Positions 27,825-37,450 of a stretch of DNA of 64,000 bases are shown piece after piece; positions within the stretch are counted from its first letter, which is position 1, and every line of letters begins with the position of its first letter. The DNA lies in contig NZ_JAQKQJ010000010.1 in NCBI RefSeq assembly GCF_029109325.1, forward strand, positions 372,001 through 436,000, in the 5' to 3' direction. The notes below the pieces were generated by a model. The model was not told the origin of the DNA, searched no databases, and saw only the letters and a program-made list of their open reading frames with translations. The translations under genes and the position numbers were made by a program. This stretch comes from Nodosilinea sp. PGN35. GTDB lineage: Bacteria; Cyanobacteriota; Cyanobacteriia; Phormidesmidales; Phormidesmidaceae.

Positions 27825-28646
27825 CTACTCCCTGTAGAACGTCTCCAAGCTGGTGCGATCGCCCACAAACCGCCAGTGCCAGGGTTCAAAGGCCACCCCC
27901 TGAAAGTTGTCGGGCGGGAAAGACAGCTCGTAGCCGTAGCGCACCGCGTTGGTCTCCATCCAGCGGTAGGCGGCGGTGTCGGCAAAGCCGTTGTTGAGGT
28001 GGGTGCCCGCCTGGGTGCGATCGCCCAGGTCGATGGCGTAGCCCGTGTGGTGCTCGCTATAGCCCGGTGGGGCGCTTACCTCGGCGCGGGTTTGGGCATC
28101 TTGGCCCCGCTCAGCCTTGAGGTTAAAGAAAATCTGCTCCTGCTCCGCCTGGGAACGAAACCCCGACAGCGGCACCAGTCTCACCCCATCGCTGGCGGCG
28201 GCCTGGGCCATGGCCTCGTACTGGGTCGCCGCCGCGGTGCGCAGGCGAATGCCAGCGTTGGCGCTGAGGGGCACCAGATCGTCGGCGGGGGCTTCGTCGT
28301 AGGCCCGGTGGTTGAGCAGGGTGCGGCTGGAGGGAGCTAGCTGCGTCGCCACGCTGCGGTTCGTCACTGCCTCGGCGGCCCCAGACCCGGCGGTTTCTGC
28401 CCCCTCTACCTGGACAGCGGAGCGGTTGATCATCCGTTCAAAGGGTTGTGCCAGCTCAGCGGCAGAAAACCCGTTGGTCTGATACCAGGCCACCAGCCCC
28501 CCCGCCGCCAGGGCCAGCAGCGCCAGCCCCACAGTGCGGCGCAGTAGCCGAGTGCGCCGGAGCCAAGCGGGCTGGGCTGAGTCTGTGGGGTACAGGGGCA
28601 GATCGCGGGCCGCCTGGGGAATATCGTCGATGGGTGGCATGGTCAT
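27825..28646 (-). CDS. M15 family D-alanyl-D-alanine carboxypeptidase
   Basis: A VanY-type zinc peptidase that trims peptidoglycan stem peptides. The motifs SEHHTGYAIDLGD (zinc ligands His and Asp) and EPWHWRFVGD (third ligand His) are intact, as is the substrate-region PLSGFRSQAEQEQIFF. One N-terminal membrane anchor (TVGLALLALAAGGLVAWYQ, about residues 38-56) would place it on the outer face of the plasma membrane. Two in-frame ATGs (28646 and 28640) are equally possible. Divergent from the AEC transporter gene. Confidence 0.92.
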   Translation of the reverse strand: MTMPPIDDIPQAARDLPLYPTDSAQPAWLRRTRLLRRTVGLALLALAAGGLVAWYQTNGFSAAELAQPFERMINRSAVQVEGAETAGSGAAEAVTNRSVATQLAPSSRTLLNHRAYDEAPADDLVPLSANAGIRLRTAAATQYEAMAQAAASDGVRLVPLSGFRSQAEQEQIFFNLKAERGQDAQTRAEVSAPPGYSEHHTGYAIDLGDRTQAGTHLNNGFADTAAYRWMETNAVRYGYELSFPPDNFQGVAFEPWHWRFVGDRTSLETFYRE

Positions 28647-28802
28647 TCGCTGGTAGCTGGCAAAGCTCTACCCATTATGGCCCGTGGCGGCGGTGCGGTT
28701 ACAACTTCTCGCCCCGGGCTCAGGCCAAAACCCAGCTGCGCCTGTCACAATCGCAGTGCAGGGTTCTTGAGGGCCACTATTGTGCCACCGCTTGAGGTAT
28801 TG

Positions 28803-29774
28803 ATGCGTCTGTACGGCCCCATTGGGGCCGGAATTTGCGCTGGCGTTGCCCTGGGGGCCTTGCTGTACCGCTTTACACCTCACCGCGATTCATCCCGGGG
28901 GTTGTACCAGCAGGTGCCCCTGCGCCTGGGCCGATTTTTGTTTTGGCTGGGCATTCCGCTGAGCATTGTGGGGTTTATGCGGCGGGCCGATTTGTCGGGC
29001 AATCTGTATCTGGCTCCCGTGGTGGCCTGGGCCGCCATTTTGCTGGGGCTGCTGTGCAGTCGGCTGTGGATTCGGGCCGACGAGGAGCCCTGGTCGCGAC
29101 CCACCCAGGGGAGCTTTTCCCTGGCGGCCATGCTGGGCAACACGGGCTACATTGGCTATCCGGTGGTGCTGCTGCTGCCCCAGCTGGGGGTGGGTGTATT
29201 TGGCTGGGCACTGTTTTACGATGCCCTGGGCACCCTGCTGGGTTCCTACGGGCTGGGGGCGATTTTGGCGTCAGAAATGGGTGGCCAACGGCACAACCCT
29301 GCCCTGCCCCTCCAGCGGCAATGGTCAAGCAGGCTACGGGCGGTGGGGCAAAATCCGATTATTCTGGCCTTTGGTCTGGGCCTGGGGCTGAAGGCGATCG
29401 CCCTGCCCGCCTGGCTCGACCGGGGGCTCTACCAGTTTGCCTGGGCTATTGTGGTGCTGTCGCTGGTGCTGATGGGGCTGCGGATTCAGCAGCTCAGCTC
29501 ATGGCAGCACCTGCACCGCGCCTGGGTGGCCGTGGCCATTAAGATGCTGGTACTGCCCCTGGCCGTGGGGCTGGGGCTCACCGCCCTGGGCATAGACGGC
29601 CCCCCTCGGCTGGTGATGATCTTGCAGGCGGGTATGCCCTGCGCCTTCTCTAATCTGGTGCTGGCCGAAGCCTACGATCTCGATCGCGATCTGTCGGTCA
29701 CCTGCGTGGGGCTCAGTTCTGCCAGCTTGCTGTTGACCTTGCCCCTGTGGCTGTGGGCATTTTCTGGGGAGTGA
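28803..29774 (+). CDS. AEC family transporter
   Basis: The 323-residue protein is almost entirely hydrophobic with about ten predicted membrane helices and has the conserved family features: NTGYIGYPVVLLLPQLGVG in the first half and the glycine-rich LQAGMPCAFSNLVLAEAYDL in the second. AEC (auxin efflux carrier-like) proteins export organic anions; the substrate is unknown. The ATG at 28803 follows GAGG at five bases, and the longer frame to 28677 overlaps the opposite promoter. The next gene starts eight bases after the stop, so the two are probably co-transcribed. Confidence 0.88.
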   Translation: MRLYGPIGAGICAGVALGALLYRFTPHRDSSRGLYQQVPLRLGRFLFWLGIPLSIVGFMRRADLSGNLYLAPVVAWAAILLGLLCSRLWIRADEEPWSRPTQGSFSLAAMLGNTGYIGYPVVLLLPQLGVGVFGWALFYDALGTLLGSYGLGAILASEMGGQRHNPALPLQRQWSSRLRAVGQNPIILAFGLGLGLKAIALPAWLDRGLYQFAWAIVVLSLVLMGLRIQQLSSWQHLHRAWVAVAIKMLVLPLAVGLGLTALGIDGPPRLVMILQAGMPCAFSNLVLAEAYDLDRDLSVTCVGLSSASLLLTLPLWLWAFSGE

Positions 29775-29781
29775 CGATCAA

Positions 29782-30342
29782 ATGACCATCCGATGGACTG
29801 CACCAGCGTGCTACAGCCTGCTGCTGCTGGCTGGATTAGGCGCTGGGCTGGCCCCCCCGGCCCTGGCCCAGCCCGCCCCGCTGGTGCAGGGAGAATCTTC
29901 TGCAAACACCGTCCTCGATCTGGGGGACAGCGGCCCCGAGGTGCAGCGACTCCAGTCGGAGTTGAGCGATCTGGGACTGTTCGCCGGGGCGATCGATGGT
30001 CAGTACGGCCCTGATACCGCCGAGGCGGTGCGATCGCTCCAGGCTCAGCAGGCGATTGCCGTCGATGGCCTAGCTGGCCCTCAAACCTGGCGAGCCCTAG
30101 AGACCGCCCGCCCCGTAGCCACCCTGCCGCCCCCACCTCTGGCGGCAGGACTGCTCACCTTTACGCCTCTGGTCGTGGCGCAGCCCGCCCCGCCCCCTTC
30201 GGCCCTGTGGCTGGCCCTCATGCCCCTGGTGCCCATTGCCGGTGGGGCACTTACCTATCTGCACCGCCGCCGCCAGCGCCGCCAGCGGGTGCTGCGCCGC
30301 CGCCAGCAGCGGCAGACCTTACCCGCTAAGCCAAAACCCTAA
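29782..30342 (+). CDS. Exported peptidoglycan-binding-domain protein
   Basis: A clear signal peptide (SLLLLAGLGAGLAPPALAQP, cleavage after ALA) precedes one PG_binding_1 domain: LDLGDSGPEVQRLQSELSDL, GAIDGQYGPDTAEAVRSLQ and IAVDGLAGPQTWRAL. A second hydrophobic segment (ALWLALMPLVPIAGGALTYL) and an Arg/Gln-rich tail follow, so it may be anchored with its C-terminus in the cytoplasm. It follows the AEC transporter gene after eight bases. Confidence 0.88.
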   Translation: MTIRWTAPACYSLLLLAGLGAGLAPPALAQPAPLVQGESSANTVLDLGDSGPEVQRLQSELSDLGLFAGAIDGQYGPDTAEAVRSLQAQQAIAVDGLAGPQTWRALETARPVATLPPPPLAAGLLTFTPLVVAQPAPPPSALWLALMPLVPIAGGALTYLHRRRQRRQRVLRRRQQRQTLPAKPKP

Positions 30343-30616
30343 CGATCTGTAACCAGCGGTACCCGCCAGGCCCGACAAATCTAAAGAAAAGCTACAGATA
30401 TAGTCGGTGTCCCCTGCTCCAGAGGTCACCATAGTAGAAACCGCTGCAAACCAAGCGCAGCGCTGGGGACGTTTCCTCAGCCGCCAAATTTTTGATCTTT
30501 TGAGCCGGATGCCAAGCCGGTTTATGGGTTCAGACGACGGCCTGCCCGTGGCGAGTAGGTCTTGGCAACGTGCGGTTGTAGTCCTGCTAATTTTTTACTG
30601 TTTCCTGGAGAGTCCT

Positions 30617-31015
30617 ATGCTGACCGTCGCCGACATCATGACCCCCCACGTCACCACCATTGCCAGTGGAGCCACCGTGGCCGACGCCATTGATCTCATG
30701 CAGCGGCGGCAGATTCGCGCCCTGCTGGTCGAGCACCGCTCCCAGGAAATGCCCTTTGGCATGGTCACCGAGCGCGACATTGTCTACACCGTGGTCGCCC
30801 GAGGCCACAGTCCCGAAAAGGTGCTGGTGCAGGACATCATGCGGCAGCCCTGCATTTCTCTAGCCCCCGACCTCACCATTCAAGAAGCCTCCCAGGTGCT
30901 CTCTGACACGGGCGTGCAGCGAGCCCCCGTGGTGCGAGACGGCGAGCTGCTGGGGGTGATCTCGGTAACCGATATTTTGATGCGGGGAATGCCGGCGATC
31001 GCGCTGAGCCGCTAA
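30617..31015 (+). CDS. Two-CBS-domain protein
   Basis: The 132-residue product is a CBS pair: LTVADIMTPHVTTIASGATV with GMVTERDIVYTVV, then VQDIMRQPCISLAPDLTIQE with GVISVTDILMRG. Such proteins bind adenine nucleotides and sense energy state. The ATG at 30617 follows GGAGAG; a longer frame from 30407 adds 70 residues including a hydrophobic stretch, but lacks conserved character. It is a stand-alone gene followed by a C-rich low-complexity tract and the convergent malQ. Confidence 0.88.
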   Translation: MLTVADIMTPHVTTIASGATVADAIDLMQRRQIRALLVEHRSQEMPFGMVTERDIVYTVVARGHSPEKVLVQDIMRQPCISLAPDLTIQEASQVLSDTGVQRAPVVRDGELLGVISVTDILMRGMPAIALSR

Positions 31016-31084
31016 GGGGGAGGTGGGGAAGATAGGGAGATGGTCATTGCCTCACCTCCCTCACCCCCGTCTCCCCTCCCGCTC

Positions 31085-32593
31085 TCACTCTCCCTTTGGA
31101 GCGCGGTTGGCCAGCTCCGTCAGCCCTCGCAGGCGATCGCGCATTTCATCGGTGATCGCCTCGGCGTCATAGCGCCAGGCCCAGTTGCCTTCGGGTTTGC
31201 CAGGGGTGTTCATGCGGCAGTCGCTGCCGTAGCCCAGCACGTCTTGCAGGGGTACGATCGCCTGGTTGGCCACCGACAGCAGCACCAGGCGAATCAGCGT
31301 CCAGTGAATGCCCTCAGAGCTGATGCAGCCGACGTACTGCATCAGGCGATCGCGCTCGTAGTCCGGCATTTTGTCAAACCAGCCCAGGGTGGTGTCGTTG
31401 TCGTGGGTGCCGGTGTAGACCACGCTGTTGGATTCGTAGTTGCAGGGCAGGTAGGGGTTGTCGCTGCCGCCGCCAAAGGCAAAGTGCAGAATTTTCATGC
31501 CCGGAAACTCAAACTCGTCCCGCAGGGCTTCGACCTCTGGCGTAATCATCCCCAGATCTTCAGCCATGATCGGCAGGGTGCCAAAGGTGTCGCGCACGGT
31601 TTTAAACAGCTCTGAGCCTGGGGCCTCGATCCATTCGCCGTTGATGGCGGTAGTCTCTCCGGCGGGCACGCCCCAGTAGGCCTGCAATCCCCGGAAGTGA
31701 TCGACGCGGACGATATCGACGTAGTCGAGCAGCGCCCGGACGCGCTGAATCCACCAGTTGAAGTTGCGCTCTTTGAGCACGTCCCAGTTGTAGGTGGGGT
31801 TGCCCCACAGCTGGCCGGTTTCGCTGAAGTAGTCGGGGGGCACTCCGGCCATCAGCGCCGGGGCCAGGGTCTCTTGGTCGAGCATGAAGTTGTCGGGGTA
31901 GGCCCACACGTCAACGCTGTCGTGGGCGACGTAGATGGGAATGTCGCCGATGATCTGAATCTGGCGATCGCGGGCGTACTGCCGCAGCGCCTGCCACTGG
32001 CGGTGGAACTCAAACTGCAAAAACTTGTGGCAAAAAATATCGCTGGCCAGTTTCTCGCGCCATTCGGCCATGGCCTCGGGCTCGCGCCGGGCTAGGGGGG
32101 CGGGCCACTCCGTCCAGCCCGCGCCGCCGTGGGCATTTTTGAGCGCCATAAAAAAGGCAAACTCGTCCACCCAAAAGTGGCAGGCCTCGGAGAATTCCGC
32201 CAGGGCCGCCCGGTCTTCCGCCGAGGCCCCGTGCTCAAAGCGACCGGCTGCCCGCTTTAGCAGCTCGGTTTTGAGCGGAATCACCCGATCGAAGTCCACC
32301 CGGTAGGGCTCCATATGCTCCAGGTCGTGGAGTTCGTCGTGGTGCAAGAGGGCGCGATCGCACAGTGCTTCGAGGCTAATCAGCAGCGGATTGCCCGCCA
32401 TCGCCGAGTAGCAGAGGTAGGGCGAGTTGCCGTGACCCGTTGGCCCCAGGGGCAACACCTGCCAAAGCTGCTGACGGGTGTCGGCCAAAAAATCTATAAA
32501 TCGGTAGGCTTCAGGCCCTAGGTCGCCAATGCCAAACCGACTGGGCAGCGACGTAGGATGCAGCAAAATGCCGCTGGCTCTGGGAAAGGGCAT
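31085..32593 (-). CDS. malQ: 4-alpha-glucanotransferase
   Basis: A GH77 enzyme that transfers maltodextrin chains, needed for glycogen breakdown. Family motifs are in place: HPTSLPSRFGIGDLGPEA at the N-terminus, DIVRVDHFRGLQAYW with the catalytic Asp nucleophile, MAEDLGMITPEV with the acid/base Glu and YTGTHDNDTTLGW. Length of 502 residues is typical. ATG start at 32593. No other glycogen genes are close, as usual for cyanobacteria. Divergent from the NUDIX gene at 32702. Confidence 0.97.
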   Translation of the reverse strand: MPFPRASGILLHPTSLPSRFGIGDLGPEAYRFIDFLADTRQQLWQVLPLGPTGHGNSPYLCYSAMAGNPLLISLEALCDRALLHHDELHDLEHMEPYRVDFDRVIPLKTELLKRAAGRFEHGASAEDRAALAEFSEACHFWVDEFAFFMALKNAHGGAGWTEWPAPLARREPEAMAEWREKLASDIFCHKFLQFEFHRQWQALRQYARDRQIQIIGDIPIYVAHDSVDVWAYPDNFMLDQETLAPALMAGVPPDYFSETGQLWGNPTYNWDVLKERNFNWWIQRVRALLDYVDIVRVDHFRGLQAYWGVPAGETTAINGEWIEAPGSELFKTVRDTFGTLPIMAEDLGMITPEVEALRDEFEFPGMKILHFAFGGGSDNPYLPCNYESNSVVYTGTHDNDTTLGWFDKMPDYERDRLMQYVGCISSEGIHWTLIRLVLLSVANQAIVPLQDVLGYGSDCRMNTPGKPEGNWAWRYDAEAITDEMRDRLRGLTELANRAPKGE

Positions 32594-32701
32594 AGCTCCC
32601 TCGGTGAAATTCCAGTTGACTCTAACATGGCCTTTGGGGGCAAGACGGCTACCCTGAGAGTTATTTTAGGTTCAACGAATTTTCCGTAAAGCTACTCATT
32701 C

Positions 32702-33142
32702 ATGACCGTCTACCGCAACCCTGCCCCCACCGTCGATATCATCATTGAACTACTGCACCGTCCCCACCGCCCCATCGTCCTGATCGAGCGCCACCACGAG
32801 CCCCTGGGTTGGGCGCTGCCCGGCGGCTTTGTAGATTACGGCGAAAGCGTCGAGACCGCCGCCCGCCGCGAAGCCCAGGAGGAAACTGGCCTCACCATCA
32901 CCCTAATGGAACAGCTGGCCACTTACTCTGACCCCGATCGCGACCCCCGCAAACACACCCTGAGCGTAGTGTTTCTGGCCACCGCCACCGCCGACCCCGT
33001 CGCTGGCGACGACGCCAAAACCGCCGCTATCGTCAACCCCTGGGAAGTGCCCCCCAACCTTTGCTTTGATCACGATCGCATTTTGCGAGACTATTGGCAG
33101 TACCGCTTTTACGGGCAACGGCCCCGATTTGGCAGCGGGTAA
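32702..33142 (+). CDS. NUDIX hydrolase
   Basis: The 146-residue protein has a complete Nudix box GFVDYGESVETAARREAQEE followed by TGL, so it should hydrolyse a nucleoside diphosphate linked to another moiety. The motif SDPDRDPRKHTLSVVFLA downstream resembles ADP-ribose pyrophosphatase-like members in cyanobacteria. The ATG at 32702 is clear. A long inverted repeat starts at its stop codon (33142), before the ridA-like gene. Confidence 0.92.
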   Translation: MTVYRNPAPTVDIIIELLHRPHRPIVLIERHHEPLGWALPGGFVDYGESVETAARREAQEETGLTITLMEQLATYSDPDRDPRKHTLSVVFLATATADPVAGDDAKTAAIVNPWEVPPNLCFDHDRILRDYWQYRFYGQRPRFGSG

Positions 33143-33222
33143 GTTTTGAGTTTTGAGTTTTAAGTTTTGAATTTGTGCATCAAGGTCATGTATTCAACAC
33201 TCAAAACTCAACATTCAAAACT
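33142..33222. terminator. Long AT-rich hairpin between the NUDIX and RidA genes
   Basis: Arms of 31 bases (33142-33172 and 33192-33222) pair in 27 of 31 positions around a 19-base loop. Each arm is a run of AGTTTTGAGTTTTGA units or its complement, so it arose from a simple repeat. It could end NUDIX transcription in both directions. Confidence 0.55.
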
Positions 33223-33266
33223 CTCCCCTCCTCCATCACTCCCTACCCCATCACCCCATCACCAAA

Positions 33267-33656
33267 ATGCAGCGCACCATCATCAACACCCCCAACGCTC
33301 CTGCCCCCGTCGGCCCCTATAACCAGGCGGTGGCGGCCAGCGGACAGATGCTCTTTGTCTCTGGCCAAATTGCCCTCGACCCGGCCACCGGAAACCTTGT
33401 CGGCGAAGGGGATGTGGTGGCCCAGACCGAGCAGGTGATCGCCAATCTCAGGGCCATTCTCACCGCCGCCGGGGCCAGCCTCGACCACGTGGTCAAAACC
33501 TCGGTGTTTCTCAAAGACATGAATGACTTTGCCACCGTCAACGAGGTCTACGCTAAGTACTTCGGCGGCGACCAGGCCCCGGCCCGCGCCTCCGTTGAGG
33601 TGGCGCGGCTGCCCAAGGATGTTGCCGTAGAGATTGAGTGCATTGCGGTGCTTTAG
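33267..33656 (+). CDS. ridA: RidA family deaminase
   Basis: RidA hydrolyses reactive enamine/imine intermediates such as 2-aminoacrylate. The 129-residue protein has the family signature [31 protein letters not shown] and the C-terminal [20 protein letters not shown] with the conserved Arg and Glu. Length and start (ATG 33267) are standard. It is preceded by a C-rich low-complexity spacer and is probably a single-gene unit. Confidence 0.95.
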   Translation: MQRTIINTPNAPAPVGPYNQAVAASGQMLFVSGQIALDPATGNLVGEGDVVAQTEQVIANLRAILTAAGASLDHVVKTSVFLKDMNDFATVNEVYAKYFGGDQAPARASVEVARLPKDVAVEIECIAVL

Positions 33657-33808
33657 CAGGGGCGATCGCCGCCATCTAAAGCAATCCTGTTCAGTCGCTT
33701 CGATGCTGCTCGCTTCAGCTCTGCTCCAAGGCAGCGGAGTCTGAACCAGCAGAGTCCCCGACCTCACCCCAGGATCTACACTAGAGCCATGGATGCGGTG
33801 GCCTAACC

Positions 33809-34411
33809 ATGACCCAAGCCCAGCCTAAGCCCTTAACCTTTATCCAGTATCTCGCTCAGAATGACGGTACTGAGTACCGCCATGAGCTGACTAATGGAGT
33901 GCTGATTGACGTGCCGCCGGAGAGCGATGACAACATTTCCCTGGCCCTAGCCCTAGCCGAATGTCTTAAACAAGTTGTCAGCTGGCGGCTCCTTCGCACC
34001 CATGCCACTACCCTACAGGTGCAGTCTCTCCCAGGGATTCCCCAGGAGAATCGGTTCCCTGACCTGATGGTGCTAACCCCTGAACTGGCAGATCAACTGA
34101 GGGGGCGAAGCAGTGCCATCACGCTTGCCATGCCCAACCCCGCTTTGGTGGTGGAAGTGGTCAGCCCCTACCGCAGTTCCACCGACGACAATTTTCGCCG
34201 CGACTACGTTGACAAACGCCAGCAGTACGAGCAGCGCGGCATTGCTAATTATTGGATCGTAGACCCTACGGCGGCGCGAGTGACCGTGTTAGTGCTGGCG
34301 CAGGGAGGCTATCAGGCAGAGGTATTTAAGGGGCGATCGCAAATTATCTCACCGGCCTTTCCAACGTTGGCCTTGACCGTTGATCAGCTCTTTGCCCTGG
34401 GTAGTCAATAG
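33809..34411 (+). CDS. Uma2 family (DUF820) restriction-endonuclease-like protein
   Basis: Uma2 proteins have a PD-(D/E)xK nuclease fold and are highly amplified in cyanobacteria; their role is unknown. Visible features are the N-terminal YRHELTNGVLIDVPPES, the PDLMVLTPE and ALVVEVVSP strands with the acidic residues, and IANYWIVDP. ATG start at 33809. The gene stands alone between ridA and gshB; no associated DNA methyltransferase is adjacent. Confidence 0.9.
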   Translation: MTQAQPKPLTFIQYLAQNDGTEYRHELTNGVLIDVPPESDDNISLALALAECLKQVVSWRLLRTHATTLQVQSLPGIPQENRFPDLMVLTPELADQLRGRSSAITLAMPNPALVVEVVSPYRSSTDDNFRRDYVDKRQQYEQRGIANYWIVDPTAARVTVLVLAQGGYQAEVFKGRSQIISPAFPTLALTVDQLFALGSQ

Positions 34412-34486
34412 CTGTCTTCAGCCCTGCCCTATGCTTAACCAGTGCGTGGGATGCTAGAACTCTACTTGGAGTATTGAGCATCCGCC

Positions 34487-35446
34487 GTGAAAGTTGTCTT
34501 CATCATCGACCCCATCCACCGCCTCGACCCCGGCCACGACACCAGCGTTGCCCTGATGGAGGCCGCCCAGGCGCGGGGGCACGAGGTCTGGATTACGGCG
34601 GCCAGTGCCCTGAGCGTGGTGGCCGGACGGGCGCTGGCGCTGATGCAGCCGGTCAGCCTCACCCCCGTGCAGCTCGTCGATGGGCTGTGGGCCGCCGCTA
34701 CCCCCTGGTTTGAGGTGGGTGAGGCGGTGCAGCGTCCCCTGGGCGATATGGATGCGGTGTTTATGCGTACCGATCCGCCGGTTACGGTGCCCTACCTCTA
34801 CGCCACCTACATCCTCGACTACGTTGATCCCACAAAAACTAAAGTGATCAACGCCCCCAGCGGCCTGCGGGCGGCCAACGAAAAAATGTACGCCCTGCAA
34901 TTTACCGAGGCAATTCCCGAGACCATTGTCAGCCAGAGCAAGGCGGTGATTCGCGAGACCGTGGAGCGGTGGGGTGCGGCGGTGCTCAAGCCCCTGGGCG
35001 GCAAGGCCGGGGAGGGAATTTTGTTTTTGCAGGCGGGCGATCGCAACCTCAACTCCATGGTCGAGATCAGCACCCAGCAGGGCAAAGAGCCGGTCATGGT
35101 GCAGACCTACCTGCCCGCCGCCAAAGACGGTGACAAGCGCATCATTTTGCTCGACGGTGAACCCCTCGGCGCGGTCAACCGCATTCCCACCGGCAGCGAG
35201 TTTCGCGGCAACATGGCGGTGGGGGGCCGGGTGGCTAAGGTCGATATTACCGATCGCGAACTCGACATCTGCCGCCAGCTCGCCCCCACCCTGCGTCGCG
35301 ACGGCCTCTACTTTGTGGGCATCGACATCATTGGCGGCTACCTCACGGAGGTCAACGTCACCAGCCCCACCGGCATTCGCGAAATCGATCGCCTCAACGA
35401 TGCCCGCCTCGGCGACCAGGTGATCGCCTGGGTCGAGGCGGGGTGA
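34487..35446 (+). CDS. gshB: Glutathione synthetase
   Basis: GshB joins gamma-glutamylcysteine and glycine using ATP. The N-terminal domain (MKVVFIIDPIHRLDPGHDTS) and ATP-grasp domain (VLKPLGGKAGEGILFL, NRIPTGSEFRGNMAVGGRV, YFVGIDIIGGYLTEVNVTSP) are complete and the length of 319 residues is normal. The start is a GTG with GAG at eight bases upstream. It is convergent with nadE, whose end lies about 60 bases downstream. Confidence 0.96.
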   Translation: MKVVFIIDPIHRLDPGHDTSVALMEAAQARGHEVWITAASALSVVAGRALALMQPVSLTPVQLVDGLWAAATPWFEVGEAVQRPLGDMDAVFMRTDPPVTVPYLYATYILDYVDPTKTKVINAPSGLRAANEKMYALQFTEAIPETIVSQSKAVIRETVERWGAAVLKPLGGKAGEGILFLQAGDRNLNSMVEISTQQGKEPVMVQTYLPAAKDGDKRIILLDGEPLGAVNRIPTGSEFRGNMAVGGRVAKVDITDRELDICRQLAPTLRRDGLYFVGIDIIGGYLTEVNVTSPTGIREIDRLNDARLGDQVIAWVEAG

Positions 35447-35509
35447 CGGAGCGCAGGATTATTGGAGCCCATGGAATCGACGGGCGCTGGCCTGGACAGT
35501 TCAACTTCC

Positions 35510-37309
35510 TTAGGCTTCTAGCAGTTGCTCCGCAGGGGACGGCTGAACCCGAGGTGGCACCTCGCTCTTCCAGCGGTTGGCGATGGGCATGCGCCAGCCC
35601 AGACCAAAGGCGCGATCGGTGACCTTGAGCACGGGCGGGGTCTGCCGCCGCTTAAACTCGGCCCGCGACACCAGCCGCAACACTTTATCCACTACCGCTG
35701 CATCGTGGCCAGCGGCAACCATATCGGCTACCGACTCGTGGCGCTGTACCAGGCGATCGAGAATGTCATCCAGCACGTCGTAGGGCGGCAGCGAGTCTTG
35801 ATCGACCTGGCCGGGCTTGAGTTCGGCACTGGGCGGCTTTTCGAGAATATTCTGCGGAATCAGGCCGTCAGTGAGGTGGCTAATCCGCGCCGACAATTCC
35901 CCCAGGGCCGCTGGCGCTCCCAACCCAGAATCACCGCCCACCTGACGATTGAGCCATTCACAGAGGGCATAGACTCGCGTTTTAGGCAGGTCGGCAATCA
36001 CCGCCAGGCCGCCGTTCATATCGCCGTAGAGGGTGCAGTAGCCCACCGCCATCTCTGACTTGTTGCCGGTGGACAGCAGCAGGTGGCCAAATTTATTCGA
36101 AACCGCCATCAGCAGATTGCCGCGAATGCGCGACTGGATGTTTTCTTCGGCGATGCCGGGGCTGGTACCGGCAAACAGGGGGTCGAGCACCCGATCGTAG
36201 TCGGCCATCAGCGGGCCAATGGCCAGGGTTTGGTGGGCAATGCCCAGGGTTTGGGCCAGGGCCAGGGCGTCGGTCACTGAGTGGTCAGAACTGTAGGGGG
36301 AGGGCATGAGAATGCCGAGCACGTTGGCCGGGCCGAGGGCTGCCGCTGCGATCGCCGCCACCAGCGCCGAGTCAATGCCGCCGCTGAGGCCAATCACCGC
36401 TTTCGAGAAGCCGCACTTGTGGGTATAGTCGCGCACCCCCAGCACCAGGGCCGACCAGATCGCCTCGTTTTCGTCGGCGGGCAGGGGGGCAATGTCGCCA
36501 GGGCACAGGTCGCGCTGAACGGGGTCGTACTCCACCACCGCCAGCCCCGCCTGGTAGGAGGGCAGCCGGGCTACCAGATCGCCCTGGCGGTTAAAGGCCA
36601 TGCTGGTGCCGTCGAAGATCAGGTCATCATTGGCCCCCACCTGGTTGGCGTAGAGAATGGGGCAGCGAAACCGGGCGGCGCTGTGGGCCAGCATGGCAGC
36701 CCGCAGCTGCGCTTTGTTGAGCGAGTAGGGCGAGGCGGAGAGGTTGATCACTACATCAACGTGGTCATCAGCTAAATCCGCGATCGGGTTGCGGGGGTAG
36801 CTGCGCCCGCCCCAAAATTCTTCGTCGTTCCACAGGTCTTCGCAGATGGTGACGCCCACCCGCAGGCCCCAGTCGCCCAGGGGAATGGTGAAACTGCTCG
36901 GCCCCTGGCCGGGGGCGAAGTAGCGGTCTTCGTCAAACACATCGTAGGTGGGCAAGAGCTGCTTGTGAAAGACCTGCTGCACCCTGCCGCCCTGGAGCAG
37001 GGCGGTGCTGTTGAACAGGGGCTTTTCGCCGTGGTAGCGGGCCTTGGGGTTGGCGGAAGCATAGCCCACCAGCACCGCGAGGTGGGGGGGCAGCTCGGCG
37101 GCCAGGACATCGAGCGTATGGGCCATAGCCTGAATAAAACTGGGCTGCAGCAGCAGGTCGCGGGGCGGGTAGCCGCACAGCACCAGCTCGGTGGTGACGA
37201 GCACCTGGGCCCCCAGGCGATCGGCCTGGCGGGCGGCATCGAGCACCTGCTGGGCGTTGTGGGCCAGGTCGCCAATGGTGGGGTTAAGCTGGGCGATCGC
37301 AAATTTCAT
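35510..37309 (-). CDS. nadE: Glutamine-dependent NAD synthetase
   Basis: NadE converts nicotinate adenine dinucleotide to NAD. The N-terminal 270 or so residues are a nitrilase-type glutaminase with the Glu (TTELVLCGYPPRD), Lys (FHKQLLPTYDVFDE) and Cys (VTICEDLWNDEEFW) triad. The C-terminal synthetase has the P-loop GLSGGIDSALVAAIA and the NKFGHLLLSTGNKSEMAVGY motif. ATG at 37309. It lies near the nrtR-nadD-pncB operon but is separated from it by two unrelated genes. Confidence 0.97.
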   Translation of the reverse strand: MKFAIAQLNPTIGDLAHNAQQVLDAARQADRLGAQVLVTTELVLCGYPPRDLLLQPSFIQAMAHTLDVLAAELPPHLAVLVGYASANPKARYHGEKPLFNSTALLQGGRVQQVFHKQLLPTYDVFDEDRYFAPGQGPSSFTIPLGDWGLRVGVTICEDLWNDEEFWGGRSYPRNPIADLADDHVDVVINLSASPYSLNKAQLRAAMLAHSAARFRCPILYANQVGANDDLIFDGTSMAFNRQGDLVARLPSYQAGLAVVEYDPVQRDLCPGDIAPLPADENEAIWSALVLGVRDYTHKCGFSKAVIGLSGGIDSALVAAIAAAALGPANVLGILMPSPYSSDHSVTDALALAQTLGIAHQTLAIGPLMADYDRVLDPLFAGTSPGIAEENIQSRIRGNLLMAVSNKFGHLLLSTGNKSEMAVGYCTLYGDMNGGLAVIADLPKTRVYALCEWLNRQVGGDSGLGAPAALGELSARISHLTDGLIPQNILEKPPSAELKPGQVDQDSLPPYDVLDDILDRLVQRHESVADMVAAGHDAAVVDKVLRLVSRAEFKRRQTPPVLKVTDRAFGLGWRMPIANRWKSEVPPRVQPSPAEQLLEA

Positions 37310-37450
37310 AAAAGGTATGTAGTAAAAGAACGAAAATAGAAAAACGAAAACTGAAGCAAATGCCGATGGGCTTAAATCTGTTCATTTTGGGCTATTTAAC
37401 CCCGGCTTTACCTGCTCTATTCCAGATGCAGGCATCCTTTTGGCCAAGAC

